Positions 63,804-64,000 of a DNA stretch of 64,000 nucleotides are shown here, in pieces. The position numbers and the translations under genes are program-made. Below the pieces are notes generated by a model, which saw nothing but the letters and a program-made list of their open reading frames with translations, ran no database searches and was not told where the DNA came from. The stretch is taken from assembly GCF_025989125.1 (NCBI RefSeq), contig NZ_JAPDNR010000001.1, forward strand, positions 6,994,087-7,058,086, written 5' to 3'. The stretch is from Chitinophaga nivalis. GTDB lineage: Bacteria > Bacteroidota > Bacteroidia > Chitinophagales > Chitinophagaceae. Numbering within the stretch: position 1 is the first letter of the stretch; each line of letters opens with the position of its first letter.

Positions 63804-64000
63804 ATGAAAGTTTTGATTATCATGGGTTCGGAGAGTGACAAACCAGTAATGGAAGAATCTCAGAAACACCTGCAATATTTTGGAATCGAGAATGAAATGA
63901 TTGTAGCTTCTGCTCACCGCAATCCTGATAAGGTTAGAGAACTGTGTATCTCTGCTCAGGAGAAAGGATTTGGTGTAATCATTGCCGCTGCGGGCATGGC
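63804..64000 (+). CDS. purE: N5-carboxyaminoimidazole ribonucleotide mutase, 5' part
   Basis: The first 65 codons of a purine-biosynthesis enzyme, cut by the window edge. MKVLIIMGSESDKPVM and the following VASAHRNPDKV and GFGVIIAAAGMA are classical PurE motifs, with the catalytic His in SAHR. The class I (mutase) or II (carboxylase) type cannot be decided from this portion; class I is more likely for a bacterium. Confidence 0.93.
   Translation, partial: MKVLIIMGSESDKPVMEESQKHLQYFGIENEMIVASAHRNPDKVRELCISAQEKGFGVIIAAAGM

Noticed and set aside
1..64000. CRISPR arrays, tRNA or rRNA genes, insertion sequences
   Set aside because: No regularly spaced repeats, cloverleaf-like or rRNA stretches, transposase or integrase motifs were seen on reading both strands.

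Overview
The window reads as a chromosomal segment of a Bacteroidota bacterium, most like Chitinophagaceae (Chitinophaga-type); the taxonomy is inferred from gene content. The signs are the rpmB-rpmG-DUF4295-ftsY block, DUF4294 and DUF5723 proteins, an outer-membrane beta-barrel receptor with a carboxypeptidase-like N-terminal domain, bacillithiol enzymes, a CcsA/CcmF-type haem lyase, and promoter-like sites matching the Bacteroidota -33 TTG / -7 TAnnTTTG pattern. I saw no rRNA, tRNA, CRISPR array, insertion sequence or prophage.

Layout. 0-4.2 kb: end of a cupin-like gene, ftsY, DUF4295, L33 and L28, then an AhpC/AhpD-type peroxide defence pair and a tiny membrane protein. 4.3-7.4 kb: bshB1, a secreted mini plug-domain protein, a DUF4294 protein and a membrane-anchored alpha/beta hydrolase. 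7.5-10.6 kb: cytochrome c maturation (ccsA/ccmF-like, ccmE). 10.7-16.6 kb: ureohydrolase, membrane protein, radical SAM enzyme, AraC regulator, secreted protein, MFS transporter. 16.7-20.7 kb: TonB, DUF5723 barrel, folC. 20.7-24.3 kb (minus): an ABC ATPase-bstA-Nudix operon, a CAP-domain lipoprotein and fbp. 24.4-28.5 kb: aspartate kinase, small lipoprotein, outer-membrane receptor.

28.5-43.2 kb is one complete minus-strand respiratory complex I operon, nuoA-B-CD-E-F-G-H-I-J-K-L-M-N, of the Escherichia coli type: nuoC and nuoD are fused and NuoG carries the extra N7 cluster motif. Next come a CBS-domain protein and a three-gene set (gluconate-dehydrogenase-subunit-3-like protein plus two tandem GMC oxidoreductases), then an L,D-transpeptidase and small membrane or secreted proteins. 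50.7-53.1 kb is the hmgA-hpd tyrosine catabolism operon, with a long leader containing a mini-ORF. 53.7-60.5 kb is thrA-thrB-thrC-TPR lipoprotein-rpe, preceded by an Ile/Thr-rich leader ORF and hairpin that look like a threonine attenuator. The window closes with a PAS-rich histidine kinase/response regulator pair and the start of purE.

Most of the window is core metabolism and respiration. The least explained parts are regulatory: the thr leader, the hmgA leader mini-ORF, and strong hairpins between co-transcribed genes (ahpC/ahpD and the two GMC genes). I found no clear defence island or mobile novelty. All functional calls come from reading the translated sequence; none was checked against a database.
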